The notes beneath the pieces are model-generated. The model made no database searches. It was given only the letters and a program-made list of their open reading frames with translations, and was not told the DNA's origin. A DNA stretch of 64,000 bases from Nitrosomonas sp. Nm51. Lineage in GTDB: Bacteria; Pseudomonadota; Gammaproteobacteria; Burkholderiales; Nitrosomonadaceae. Made by a program: the position numbers and the translations under genes. Each line of letters starts with the position of its first letter. Within the stretch, counting starts at the first letter, position 1. Below, one piece after another: positions 8,390 to 16,131 of the stretch. The stretch is taken from the NCBI RefSeq assembly GCF_900111165.1, contig NZ_FOGH01000001.1:1-64000 (forward strand). The letters run 5' to 3'.

Positions 8390-8587
8390 CTAACAATTGT
8401 TGGAAAATTCATCAACTTCCTTTTCTGCCTGCTCTCTTGCAATACCATATCGTTCCTGAATTTTTCCAATCATCTCTTCACGCTTGCCTTCAACAATATC
8501 CAAGTCATCGTCAGTCAATTTCCCCCACTTTTGTTGCGCTTTTCCTTTCATTTGCGTCCAGTTACCTTTTATTTGATCCCAGTTCAT
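8390..8587 (-). CDS. CsbD-family stress protein (copy 2)
   Basis: A 65-residue paralogue of the CsbD protein at 5170-5367, beginning MNWDQIKGNWTQMKGKAQQK and keeping WGKLTDDDLD and EGKREEMIGKIQERYG. The ATG at 8585-8587 is preferred over the upstream ATG in the same frame because AAAGGAG lies just before it and it matches the paralogue's start exactly. Differences between the copies are mostly conservative, so both are probably functional. The gene is followed by a strong hairpin and then by DUF1328 copy 2, mirroring the arrangement at 5.2-5.6 kb. Confidence 0.93.
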   Translation of the reverse strand: MNWDQIKGNWTQMKGKAQQKWGKLTDDDLDIVEGKREEMIGKIQERYGIAREQAEKEVDEFSNNC

Positions 8588-8714
8588 AATGTCGCTCCTT
8601 TTTGTGATGTTACTACTACAAAACAATGCCCAAATCAAATTGACACAGCAGAAAATTACGCGGCTTGTTGAATTTGAATTCAGGCGCCACCTAAGTTGCC
8701 GACTAATTTAAACC

Positions 8715-8888
8715 TTAGGAGTCGCTCATAAATAACTGTAATAACTGTAACACTTGGATCGCATCCGGCGGGCACACTGCGGCGTTGTTCGTCGTCGCCA
8801 TAGCTTGGCTATGACTCATCCTCCCGTCTTGCATTGCATCCCGCCAGACGCGCCCAATTGTCACACTTATTTATTCGCGGCTCCTTAA
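8715..8888. repeat. MITE-like palindromic repeat element
   Basis: A non-coding element of about 174 bases whose ends are imperfect inverted repeats: left AGGAGTCGCTCATAAATAAC and, on the other strand, right AGGAGCCGCGAATAAATAAG (about 20 of 25 positions match). GC-rich arms surround a central CATAGC...GCTATG hairpin. The 70 bases at 8816-8885 recur in inverted orientation at 14669-14738 with two mismatches by eye, which shows that it is a dispersed repeat. It carries no ORF. It may be a miniature transposable element or the paired ends of a deleted IS. Confidence 0.7.
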
Positions 8889-9651
8889 AACAGTACGGCA
8901 ACCAATTTATCGCCTACTACGAACACTTCACTTCCTATTGATTTTTAAATAATGAATAAGAATGTGTGTATACGATATATGGGTCTGTAGAGAGCTGTTA
9001 TTAACTATGTTAAAAATTGGGTAAAGCGTCGAGTAAATCGACTGTGTCATCGCGCAAAGAAACTACCAGCGGCAAACTATGCTGCTGTAGTATGCAAGAA
9101 TACGGAAAGCCAGACAGACTTTTCTTCTGAAAAACTTGTGTATGGATTGACACAGACCGGCATGCATGCGGATTGCACGTTGTCAAATTATTCAAACATT
9201 TCATGCGCGCTGTCGCAACCAGTATCCACAGTCAAAAATCAACCAAAATTTCAACGGTTTCAGAAAATACAAGCCCGGAATCAGATCAATGCTGTTTATA
9301 AAATGGCTCCATCACGGTGATAATTAACAGGCCGTTGGAAACTATCCACGTGCCGTTGCATCGTTAAAAACAGATTCAGAATGTTCGTTTATTATGCATA
9401 AACGCCGCTTTCGTCTGTTTCTTTCTTGCATCGGCTGCCTCAAAACGTTTTTCATCAACCCGTTAAATGACTGCACTACAATAAAAATTCCCTTCTTTTC
9501 ATGCACTCGGGATTATATGCAAGCGGTTATTTATTAACATAGTTAATAGCCTCTATCACATAATCTGATTACAGTATTGCCGTAAACAGCAATATATCCA
9601 TTTATTAAGGATATGATCTCACAAAAAATCAGCTAACAGGAGGAGCTCAAA
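8889..9651. other. Intergenic region, no gene recognised
   Basis: About 760 bases without a supportable gene. Frames at 9138-9320 (plus) and 9010-9204 (minus) lack ribosome binding sites and known motifs. On the minus strand near 9375-9465 there is a short hydrophilic frame without a start codon. An AGGAGG site at about 9640 belongs to the next gene. Confidence 0.4.
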
Positions 9652-9966
9652 ATGATGAAGATATTTGAAGCCAAATTAACTGCTATTGTGGCGATAGTAT
9701 TCGTTTTTGCAACATTCAACAGTCATGCCGAACACCCCGATTCTGAAAGCATGAACGAAGCGGCCGAGAAAAAAGCGGACAGATTGGAAGAACGAGCAGA
9801 CCGAATCAGAGAAACAAATGAAATGATGCAAGACAGCAGGCAAGAGATCAGAGAAAAAAGAGCCGACAGCCTGGAGGAGCAGGCGGATCGAATTCGGGAA
9901 TCTGCCGAAGTAAAGGCTGACCGGCTAGAAGATAAGGCAGATAAAATCAGAGATGCGGAACATTAA
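9652..9966 (+). CDS. Secreted charged-repeat helical protein
   Basis: A 104-residue protein with an N-terminal signal peptide (MMKIFEAKLTAIVAIVFVFA, cleavage near SHA). The rest is an extremely charged, helix-forming sequence built from a degenerate repeat of the form ADRLEERADRIRE / ADSLEEQADRIRE / ADRLEDKADKIRD, about 24 residues apart. A strong AGGAGG site precedes the ATG. The mature protein has almost no hydrophobic core residues besides regularly spaced Ala, Leu and Ile, which fits a periplasmic coiled coil or amphipathic helix. No family was recognised. It is placed with the stress/envelope genes; function unknown. Confidence 0.7.
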   Translation: MMKIFEAKLTAIVAIVFVFATFNSHAEHPDSESMNEAAEKKADRLEERADRIRETNEMMQDSRQEIREKRADSLEEQADRIRESAEVKADRLEDKADKIRDAEH

Positions 9967-10367
9967 TACCGTCATAGAGAATGATAAAAATCCATCGTCT
10001 TTATAAAGATAGGTTGTCGAGCCGCACCATCCTGTCGTTATATGGCTCCTATTATTTGGACGAACTTGCAAATGCTACGGACAAAACATACTGATTAAAA
10101 CCGTGGATTACATACAAACTGACGAAAATTGGTTATTCCAAAAGAGCGGCAAATAACGCGGTATGGCGCCGCTTCAGGGACAGTCCAAAGATCATCCATA
10201 CAGCTTGGTCCGTCTCGGTCCCGCAGCAGTGAAAATTTACTAATTATTAACCCCTTTAGCGTTCATCTTGCTCGTGTAAGCAACTATTTTCGCACACAGG
10301 ATTGGCGTTGACCCACTACGGCAGATTTTGCCAAGAGCCTCGTATTAAACACCTATATATCCCGGTC
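9967..10367. other. Intergenic region upstream of the lipid kinase gene
   Basis: No supportable gene. A 60-codon frame at 10129-10311 lacks motifs and a ribosome binding site. It presumably contains the promoter of the lipid kinase gene. Confidence 0.35.
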
Positions 10368-11294
10368 ATGCATACTGAAAACAATCAGCTTTTTGCCGTG
10401 ATCAACCCAGTTGCAGGAAGTTGTGACGCCGAAACCGTACAGCATACGTTGACAAAGGCTTGCACCAATGCCGGATTTTCTCTGGAATGTCATTTTACGT
10501 CGATCGGCGAAAAAAATGAGGATATCATCCATGCCGTGCGTCAAGCCGTAAAAAATCGTTGTAGTCGCGTAGTTGCCGCCGGCGGCGACGGCACTATAGC
10601 TGCGGTTGGCAGTGGGCTTGTTGATACAGGGATTCCGTTGGCAATATTACCGGTTGGCACTGCTAATCTCCTGGCACGCGAGCTGGATATTCCATTCGAT
10701 CTATCCACAGCCTGCCAATTGGCTGTGAATGGTGACAAACAGCGCCGGCTCGATGCAATGCGTGTCGGCGAGCAGTATTTTCTTTCACATATCAGTCTCG
10801 GAGTCTATTCAAAGATCGCGGAGCGCACTTCACGGGCTGCCAAACGCCACTTCCGGCAAGTTGCCTATATCTGGAATGCGCTACCAGAGCTATTGAGCGG
10901 CCGCACCTGGCGTATGGCCTTAACCGTAGACGATCAGAAAATTCTTCTGCACGCTTCATTTATTATGATCGCCAATGTAGGCGGACTGGGTGCTGCTGAA
11001 CTTCGTTGGGGAGAAAATATTTTACTCGATGATGGCCATATCGATATTTGCGTTGTCCATGCGCGCACCTTGAAAGATTATTTAATGCTTGCAAACAGCA
11101 TCTTGTGGCGTCGTCACAAGTTATCACCTAAGCTGACCTACTATCGCGCCACCCGTAACATTCAGGTTACGACAACAAGCAAACGTGTGCCGGTACGCGG
11201 CGACGGTGAAATCATCGGTCATTCGGCAGTTGAAATCACTTTGGTGCCAGCAGCCATCAGGATAATCACGCCGACTACTGCCGAACATGGCTAA
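10368..11294 (+). CDS. YegS/DAGK-family lipid kinase
   Basis: A diacylglycerol-kinase-catalytic-domain protein of about 308 residues, which would phosphorylate a lipid or sphingoid substrate with ATP at the inner membrane. Visible motifs are VINPVAGSCDAE (N-terminal strand and loop), VVAAGGDGTIAAVGSGL (the GGDGT nucleotide-binding signature), LPVGTANLLARELDIP (the GTxNxxA motif), and the C-terminal beta-sandwich ending VRGDGEIIGHSAVEITLVP. The ATG at 10368 matches the usual start of the family; the frame is open back to a TTG at 10302, but both starts lack a strong ribosome binding site. Substrate unknown: YegS-like proteins act on phosphatidylglycerol or diacylglycerol, and relatives act on sphingoid bases. 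Confidence 0.88.
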   Translation: MHTENNQLFAVINPVAGSCDAETVQHTLTKACTNAGFSLECHFTSIGEKNEDIIHAVRQAVKNRCSRVVAAGGDGTIAAVGSGLVDTGIPLAILPVGTANLLARELDIPFDLSTACQLAVNGDKQRRLDAMRVGEQYFLSHISLGVYSKIAERTSRAAKRHFRQVAYIWNALPELLSGRTWRMALTVDDQKILLHASFIMIANVGGLGAAELRWGENILLDDGHIDICVVHARTLKDYLMLANSILWRRHKLSPKLTYYRATRNIQVTTTSKRVPVRGDGEIIGHSAVEITLVPAAIRIITPTTAEHG

Positions 11295-11340
11295 TACTTT
11301 ATCCATCTGATACTGTCATCGGCATAAGCTGCATTCGAAA

Positions 11341-11661
11341 CATTTAAAACTGGTTGAAATTTTATCGTTCCCACAATCAGCCCAGACTGCGCCGGTTTTT
11401 GTTTCAGCCGAGATTAAATCAAAAGCTTCCTCGTCTGGTCACTGTCATAAATATATCGCCGCAATGGTTGAGCGAATGATTAAGATGTCTGGATCGATTA
11501 CAAACACAGGAAAAATCCGGTTGGCGGTTGAACCCATGGATATGCGCCGCAGCACTGACAATTTGTCGATGATTGTGCAGCAGTTATCAAAAAATATTTC
11601 TGGCTTTACAATGAAAATTGAAACATCAGACCTTGATAGCAGCTTCAGATCAGGCCTGTGA
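11341..11661 (+). pseudogene. IS66-family remnant (TnpB N-terminus)
   Basis: Part of this frame matches the start of IS66 Orf2/TnpB: GKIRLAVEPMDMRRSTDNLS followed by MIVQQL corresponds to the family's 'lavePvDmRkgidgLa..Vq' opening. The same frame upstream (AQTAPVFVSAEIKSK) resembles the tail of an IS66 Orf1. After about 40 residues the similarity ends and an unrelated tail runs to the stop, so the element has been deleted down to a scar. It is non-functional. Confidence 0.55.
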
Positions 11662-11815
11662 TTAATCCATCACACTGCAGGATTGCGTTGCATTTGGGAA
11701 AATAGTTCCCAAGGCAACTGTCCAAAGATTTGGGACCATATTTAACTTCCATTTTTCAGTTACCATTAATGTAGCGATTAATTAACAGTCATCACAACCC
11801 TAACAGGAAATCAAT

Positions 11816-12316
11816 ATGTCACAACCTAAGACGAGGAATACGAGAAACAAGCGCACACAATCTCGCCAGCAGACTTCAAAGAAAATTGATCAGACGATAG
11901 AAGACACTAAGGAAAAAGGCAAGCAGATTGTCAGCGAAGCAAAAGAGGAAGCCAGTAAATTAATTGATGAAACAAAACAAGAAACCAGTAAAATAGCTGA
12001 GCAACAGCTGCAAAATGTAGCGCAGCAGATCAATAGCATTGCTAACGCTTTAATAAAAACTGCAGACAACATGGAAGACGGCCAGTCCTGGATAGCTGAT
12101 GGCACCCGGCAAACGGCCCAAGCGCTTGATAAAGTATCAGGTTCACTTCGTGATAGTGACGTTGGCACCTTGGTACGCAATTTTGAAGATTATACGCGCC
12201 GACAGCCTGTAGTTGTTCTGGGTGGCGCTGCTATCGCCGGTTTCTTTCTGGTCAAATTTTTAAAAAATTCAAGCAATCATACCCAAGAAACCATCAAAAA
12301 AAACAGCGACAAATAA
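11816..12316 (+). CDS. YqjD/ElaB-like membrane-anchored helical protein
   Basis: A 166-residue protein with a basic N-terminus (SQPKTRNTRNKRTQSRQQTS), a long charged coiled coil of about residues 20-125 (IVSEAKEEASKLIDETKQET), and one C-terminal membrane helix (PVVVLGGAAIAGFFLVKFL). The layout matches the tail-anchored, ribosome-associated YqjD/ElaB/DUF883 type, although the sequence is divergent. AGGAAA precedes the start. It is followed within 44 bases by a YqjE/holin-like gene and then a DUF3618 gene in the same direction, a standard triplet in proteobacteria. Probably inner-membrane and induced in stationary phase or stress; no molecular role is known. Confidence 0.7.
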   Translation: MSQPKTRNTRNKRTQSRQQTSKKIDQTIEDTKEKGKQIVSEAKEEASKLIDETKQETSKIAEQQLQNVAQQINSIANALIKTADNMEDGQSWIADGTRQTAQALDKVSGSLRDSDVGTLVRNFEDYTRRQPVVVLGGAAIAGFFLVKFLKNSSNHTQETIKKNSDK

Positions 12317-12359
12317 TATAAATTGAATATCGCTCATCTGGTAACCCTAGGAGACCATT

Positions 12360-12764
12360 ATGCATACCGGTAAGGAAGATCGAACGCTTAGCACTTTATT
12401 GAATGATTTGGCGCGACAAACATCTGATTTGATCCGTCAAGAAACAAAATTAGCAATCGCTGAAATGTCAGAGAGGAAATCGGAAACCAAACGGAGTTTA
12501 ACAGCGCTGGCAACAGGTGCCGGGTTATTAGTAGTCGGATTGATTTATATCCTTGATGCTGTCGTTTACGGTCTCGCTGAATTACTGCCGTCTGATTATT
12601 CACCATGGCTAGCTGCATTGATTGTAGGCATATTAACAAGTGTGATCGGATATATGTTCATAACAATGAGCAAATCAAATTTGGCACCGGAAAATCTGGC
12701 GCCCAGAACAGCAGATTCACTTCAACGTGACAAAAATATGGTGGAAGAGAAGTTGAATGGATAA
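12360..12764 (+). CDS. YqjE-like phage-holin-family membrane protein
   Basis: A 134-residue protein with an N-terminal amphipathic stretch (LSTLLNDLARQTSDLIRQET), then two membrane helices, about residues 53-78 and 82-103, and a hydrophilic tail. This is the pattern of the DUF1469/holin_3_6 (YqjE) family; 'holin' refers to topology, not to a demonstrated lytic function. TAGGAG precedes the ATG. Its last 8 bases overlap the start of the DUF3618 gene, indicating translational coupling in the three-gene operon. Confidence 0.8.
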   Translation: MHTGKEDRTLSTLLNDLARQTSDLIRQETKLAIAEMSERKSETKRSLTALATGAGLLVVGLIYILDAVVYGLAELLPSDYSPWLAALIVGILTSVIGYMFITMSKSNLAPENLAPRTADSLQRDKNMVEEKLNG

Positions 12765-13485
12765 TAATTACAAAGATCCCCAAACGATAGAAACCGAGAT
12801 AGAAAAAACACGTCAGCATATGCGTGTAACGCTGGAAGAAATTAACGGGCGTTTGTCGCCGGATCAGCTTTTAGATCGTGCTTTTGAATATATCAGTGAC
12901 AAGATTCTGAGAAATAACATTAATACTGCCAGCCTGACAGAAACTGCCAAAAAAAATCCAGTAGCTACAGCATTAATTGGTTTAGGCGTGGGCTGGCTGA
13001 TAGTTTCTGGAAAATCTGCCGGAAATCAAGGCGGGACTGCGGAGGACCATAAAGACAGCAGCGCTAATGCCGTAACAGATAATCAATTGAAAAATAACAA
13101 ATATTCAACTGCAGGCAATGCAAACAACAAACAGAACGCTGACGCGGAAAATGCCAAAGAAAAAGTCACTCAACAGAATGATTCCCAAGCCGAGCATTCT
13201 CTACATAAATTGCATGAACAACCTTTTGTCTTGATTGGCGCAGGTTTGGCATTGGGTGCGGCGCTGGGCGCGTATCTAAGTTCGGCACGCCGCGACGAAA
13301 AACCTTTTAAAAAGAGTCTCGAAAAACAAATTGACCAGGCAGCAGAAACCGGAAATGAGCAATTGGAAAAAGTGAAAGAAGCTGTCAGCTCGGCAGTTGA
13401 GACCATTAGTCAGGCAGTTGATGAAGTAAGCAGTACCACAGATGCTAATGAAGACAATAACAGACAAAACAGTCCGGAAAAATAA
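12757..13485 (+). CDS. DUF3618 domain membrane protein
   Basis: A 242-residue protein. Residues 5-50 are the DUF3618 domain (IETEIEKTRQHMRVTLEEIN, then GRLSPDQLLDRAFEYI). A first hydrophobic segment near residues 68-86 (PVATALIGLGVGWLIVSG), a long Asn/Gln/Ala-rich linker, and a second segment near residues 152-172 (PFVLIGAGLALGAALGAYLS) follow. The C-terminal 60 residues are a charged coiled coil. The start overlaps the end of the upstream gene. DUF3618 proteins typically accompany YqjD- and YqjE-like proteins, as here; they are inner-membrane proteins of unknown function. Confidence 0.82.
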   Translation: MDNNYKDPQTIETEIEKTRQHMRVTLEEINGRLSPDQLLDRAFEYISDKILRNNINTASLTETAKKNPVATALIGLGVGWLIVSGKSAGNQGGTAEDHKDSSANAVTDNQLKNNKYSTAGNANNKQNADAENAKEKVTQQNDSQAEHSLHKLHEQPFVLIGAGLALGAALGAYLSSARRDEKPFKKSLEKQIDQAAETGNEQLEKVKEAVSSAVETISQAVDEVSSTTDANEDNNRQNSPEK

Positions 13486-13636
13486 AACGACTCCGCCAGA
13501 CCCTGTTTATAAAAGGTTTTATCGTGGACTGGAAGTATTTATTGATAGACAACTACACAGTTAATGAGACAGTCTCGTGAAACATCATCTGCCAACAGTT
13601 ACCGGTGGCATGATGGTGAAATTGTTCAATTGTACT

Positions 13637-14275
13637 CTACGCCCAGATAACCATCTTGAAGCGTTCCTTAACGATACCGAAGTAATTGCATTTCCAGTCG
13701 CTTTGCGCGAAGAAATCAAGGTGGTGCCATTGGTCCTTTTGTTTCAGAATGCGAGCAGCTGCGTCGTCCCAGTCTATGGCTGCAAGCCTGGCTTCCAGTT
13801 GCTGTTTGCGGGTTTCGACTTCATGGTAATCGAAACTGTCGTATTCCCAATGCAGTACCTCAAAAACATTGCCGTCGCGGTCGGCATAGTCCATGCTGAA
13901 ATCAAGCCCCCATTTCGGGCGGATGCGGATGATCTTGTAAATGAGCGGATTGATTTTTGCCCATTGTTCCAGTTGTTGCAACGCTTCTCCACCGTAACCT
14001 TTGCGCTCAAACAGCAAGCTGTGATTCAGCACAGCACCTTCAACCCGCTCCGGCTGCGTGAACCATGGTGCTTTCAGCGCAAACCGGTGTTCGCGGTGCG
14101 CATGCGCATGCGCTCGGTTGGCTCCAGCATAGCGTTGTTCTAGGTCGGTCAGATCATAGCCGTTCTGATCAAACAGCGCCAGATCGCTCGCAGAGGGTAC
14201 ATCCGTTGTATCCAACGGTCGATACCAATGACCGTCGGGGTCGAATTGATGGTTGGTTAATTTGAGGTAACGCAT
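13637..14275 (-). CDS. Conserved-looking hypothetical protein
   Basis: A 212-residue soluble protein with no signal peptide or membrane helix. It is rich in Trp, Tyr and His (HWYRPLDTTDVPSASDL; AHAHAHREHRFALKAPWF; KWGLDFSMDYADRDGNVFEV) and ends with a helical Glu/Lys-rich region and KERFKMVIWA. The motif WGLDFSMDYADRDGNVFEVL followed by HWEYDSFDY looks structured and conserved, but I do not recognise the family. Codon use and length support a real gene. It lies convergent to the DUF3618 gene and next to transposon debris. Confidence 0.6.
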   Translation of the reverse strand: MRYLKLTNHQFDPDGHWYRPLDTTDVPSASDLALFDQNGYDLTDLEQRYAGANRAHAHAHREHRFALKAPWFTQPERVEGAVLNHSLLFERKGYGGEALQQLEQWAKINPLIYKIIRIRPKWGLDFSMDYADRDGNVFEVLHWEYDSFDYHEVETRKQQLEARLAAIDWDDAAARILKQKDQWHHLDFFAQSDWKCNYFGIVKERFKMVIWA

Positions 14276-14400
14276 GAATGTTCAAATGCTATCGGGGTAG
14301 CACACGTATAAAAAACTACAGATTGTGACAGGATGCGACCAGAAATACCACTCGGCCTGCATTTTATATATATAACAATCTGTTTATAAATAATTTTTAA

Positions 14401-14667
14401 TTATTTTGCGCGATCAATTGATTCCGGTCTTTTCACATTAGAATCGTCTTCCGGCGCAATGCCGGCCATGACATCGAGCGCCGCTTTGTGTTCGCCGGCG
14501 GCTTTTGTCAATAAGGTTTCGGTAATGGCTTTGCGCAGGTTATCTGAAGCCTGAGAATTATTATTGGCAGTAATCTGTTCGGCTGAGGCTGGCAATGCTT
14601 CGCGCCAAAACATATCCAATAGATTGAGACTATGGTGGTCATTTGGATCAAGCAACAGACTTTGAAT
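14401..14667 (-). pseudogene. Truncated gene remnant, C-terminal part only
   Basis: The frame ending at 14401 encodes a helical C-terminus (LLLDPNDHHSLNLLDMFWRE ... AITETLLTKAAGEHKAALDV ... PESIDRAK). Upstream, at about 14667, it runs directly into the dispersed repeat at 14669-14738, so anything N-terminal of this point has been replaced by repeat sequence. The host gene seems to have been cut by insertion or deletion of a mobile element. I do not recognise the original protein. Confidence 0.5.
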
Positions 14668-14668
14668 T

Positions 14669-14738
14669 AGGAGCCGCGAATAAATAAGTGTGAGAATTGG
14701 GCGCGTCTGGCGGGATGCAATGCAAGACGAGAGGATGA
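14669..14738 (+). repeat. Half copy of the MITE-like repeat, inverted
   Basis: Matches the 70 bases at 8816-8885 in inverted orientation at 68 of 70 positions by eye, starting AGGAGCCGCGAATAAATAAG. Unlike the copy at 8.7 kb, the second arm is missing: after 14738 the sequence continues into a small CGCCCT-GAAA-AGGGCG hairpin and then transposase code. This suggests that the repeat is the terminal region of an IS related to the transposase fragment beside it. Confidence 0.7.
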
Positions 14739-14756
14739 CGCCCTGAAAAGGGCGAA

Positions 14757-14951
14757 GTGCGAACAAAGCCACTGACCCGGATTGAGCGCCAGGCAAGTGG
14801 CATGAGTATCGAGGCCGTGCCGGATGAACTGCCCCAGGAATGTGATGCAGGTGCCGGGAAAAACAGCAAAGGCTATAAAACCAGCTGGACGGGTTACAAA
14901 CTACATATTGATGCCGCAGATGGCGGCATCCCGATTAGTTGTGTTTTAACG
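14757..14951 (+). pseudogene. Transposase fragment, IS4/IS5/IS1182-like DDE type
   Basis: About 65 residues from the middle of a DDE transposase: RIERQASGMSIEAVPDELPQ, then GKNSKGYKTSWTGYKLHIDA and ADGGIPISCVLT. In intact relatives this is followed by a SASLHDSQ-type segment carrying the next catalytic aspartate. Here the similarity stops abruptly at ISCVLT, and the same frame continues into an unrelated IS1634-type transposase. It is an internal deletion scar. Confidence 0.7.
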
Positions 14952-15837
14952 GCGTTAAAAACTGGCGCGATTCGTAAGCTGATGGATGCTGGCAGTATTC
15001 AATTGACGTTATTTGATGAACGCAATCTGCTTGAATTTGTACATCCTGACTTTCCTGAAGAAAAGCTGGTCGCTTGCCGCAACCCCGATCTTGCGTACCG
15101 GTACAAACATAAGCGAGAGGCTTTATTAAAGGCAACCACTGAAGCGCTGGAAAAGGTTCAGGCAATGGCCGCGCGAGGCTATCTCAAAGACGCAGATAAA
15201 ATCGGTCTGCGTGTCGGCCGCGTCATTAATCGGTACAGGATGGCTAAACATTTCAACCTGGAGATTTCAGAGAAGCAATTTAATTTCAGCGTTAACCACG
15301 AACAGGTTGACGAAGAAGCCGCCCTTGATGGCATTTACGTCATTCGAGCCGCCCGCCCTGGACGATAAACTCTCAGCTGAAGATGCAGTGCGCCACTATA
15401 AGTCGCTCAGTCAGGCAGGGCGAGTCTTCCGTTCCATCAAAACCATGGATCTGGAGGTTCGTCCCATCCGTCACTATCAGGAAGACCGGGTCAAAGCGCA
15501 TCTCTGTATCTGTATGCTTGCCTGCTATGTTAAGTGGCATATGATGGAAGCATGGCGGCCGCTTTTGTTTGCCGATGAAGACCAACCGGCCAGGTTGACA
15601 CGGGATCCTGTTGCGCCGGCAATACGTTCTCCAGAGGCACAAGAAAAAGCACAACATAAAAAAAGACCGGATGGAACACCGGCACATAGCTTCCAGTCTC
15701 TGCTTCATAACCTGGCAACGATTGTTCGTAATACCTGTCAGAGCAAGGAGACAGATACCTCTTCTTTCACAATTGACACTCAACTCACACCAAACCAGAC
15801 TGAAGCATTCCGCCTGCTAAAAGATATTAAAGTGTAG
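14952..15837 (+). pseudogene. IS1634-family transposase remnant, frameshifted
   Basis: The C-terminal half of an IS1634-type transposase. The first frame reads IQLTLFDERNLLEFVHPDFP, LVACRNPDLA, DKIGLRVGRVINRYRMAKHF and ALDGIYVIR. Coding then moves to another frame near 15345-15365, which continues AVRHYKSLSQAGRVFRSIKT, VKAHLCICMLACYVKWHM and DPVAPAIRSPEAQEKA to the natural C-terminus at 15837. The N-terminal half is missing and has been replaced by the different transposase fragment upstream. It is dead because of both the deletion and the frameshift. Confidence 0.8.
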
Positions 15838-16131
15838 ACAGGGCCTTGCAGGCTAATTCTCAAATATTATGTTGATATTAATGAAGAATTGTGCGATTAC
15901 TTGGAGGGAGCTTCAGACTAATTCAAAGCGTGAGACATTGTATCAGCATGCTCAAAACCTCATAGGCAGCGCATTACCTTATTTTAAAACGGCCGCTTTG
16001 CGCCAAATGTGTAAAGTCCATTACGTCGCCGCCAATCGAGATCCGTGGCCTTAATCACGAGATACCGGAGAATGCTCACAATCAGTTGCAGATTAAAAGA
16101 TTGATTTCAAAATTGTCCTGCATTTGTATTT
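15838..16131. other. Short region downstream of the IS1634 remnant
   Basis: No gene supported. A 61-codon frame (15869-16054) has no recognisable motif or convincing start; it could be further IS-linked debris. Confidence 0.35.

Noticed and set aside
9138-9320. 60-codon frame near 9.2 kb
   Set aside because: No start signals or family; composition does not look coding.
9754-9963. Repeats in the 9.7-kb gene as a CRISPR-like array
   Set aside because: The repeats are degenerate at the DNA level, in frame, and encode a helical protein; no spacer pattern. No CRISPR array was seen anywhere in the window.
12360-12764. Prophage holin
   Set aside because: No phage genes nearby; the YqjD-YqjE-DUF3618 context indicates a chromosomal membrane protein.
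15869-16054. 61-codon frame after the IS1634 remnant
   Set aside because: No motif and weak start; may be IS-linked debris, but nothing supports a gene.
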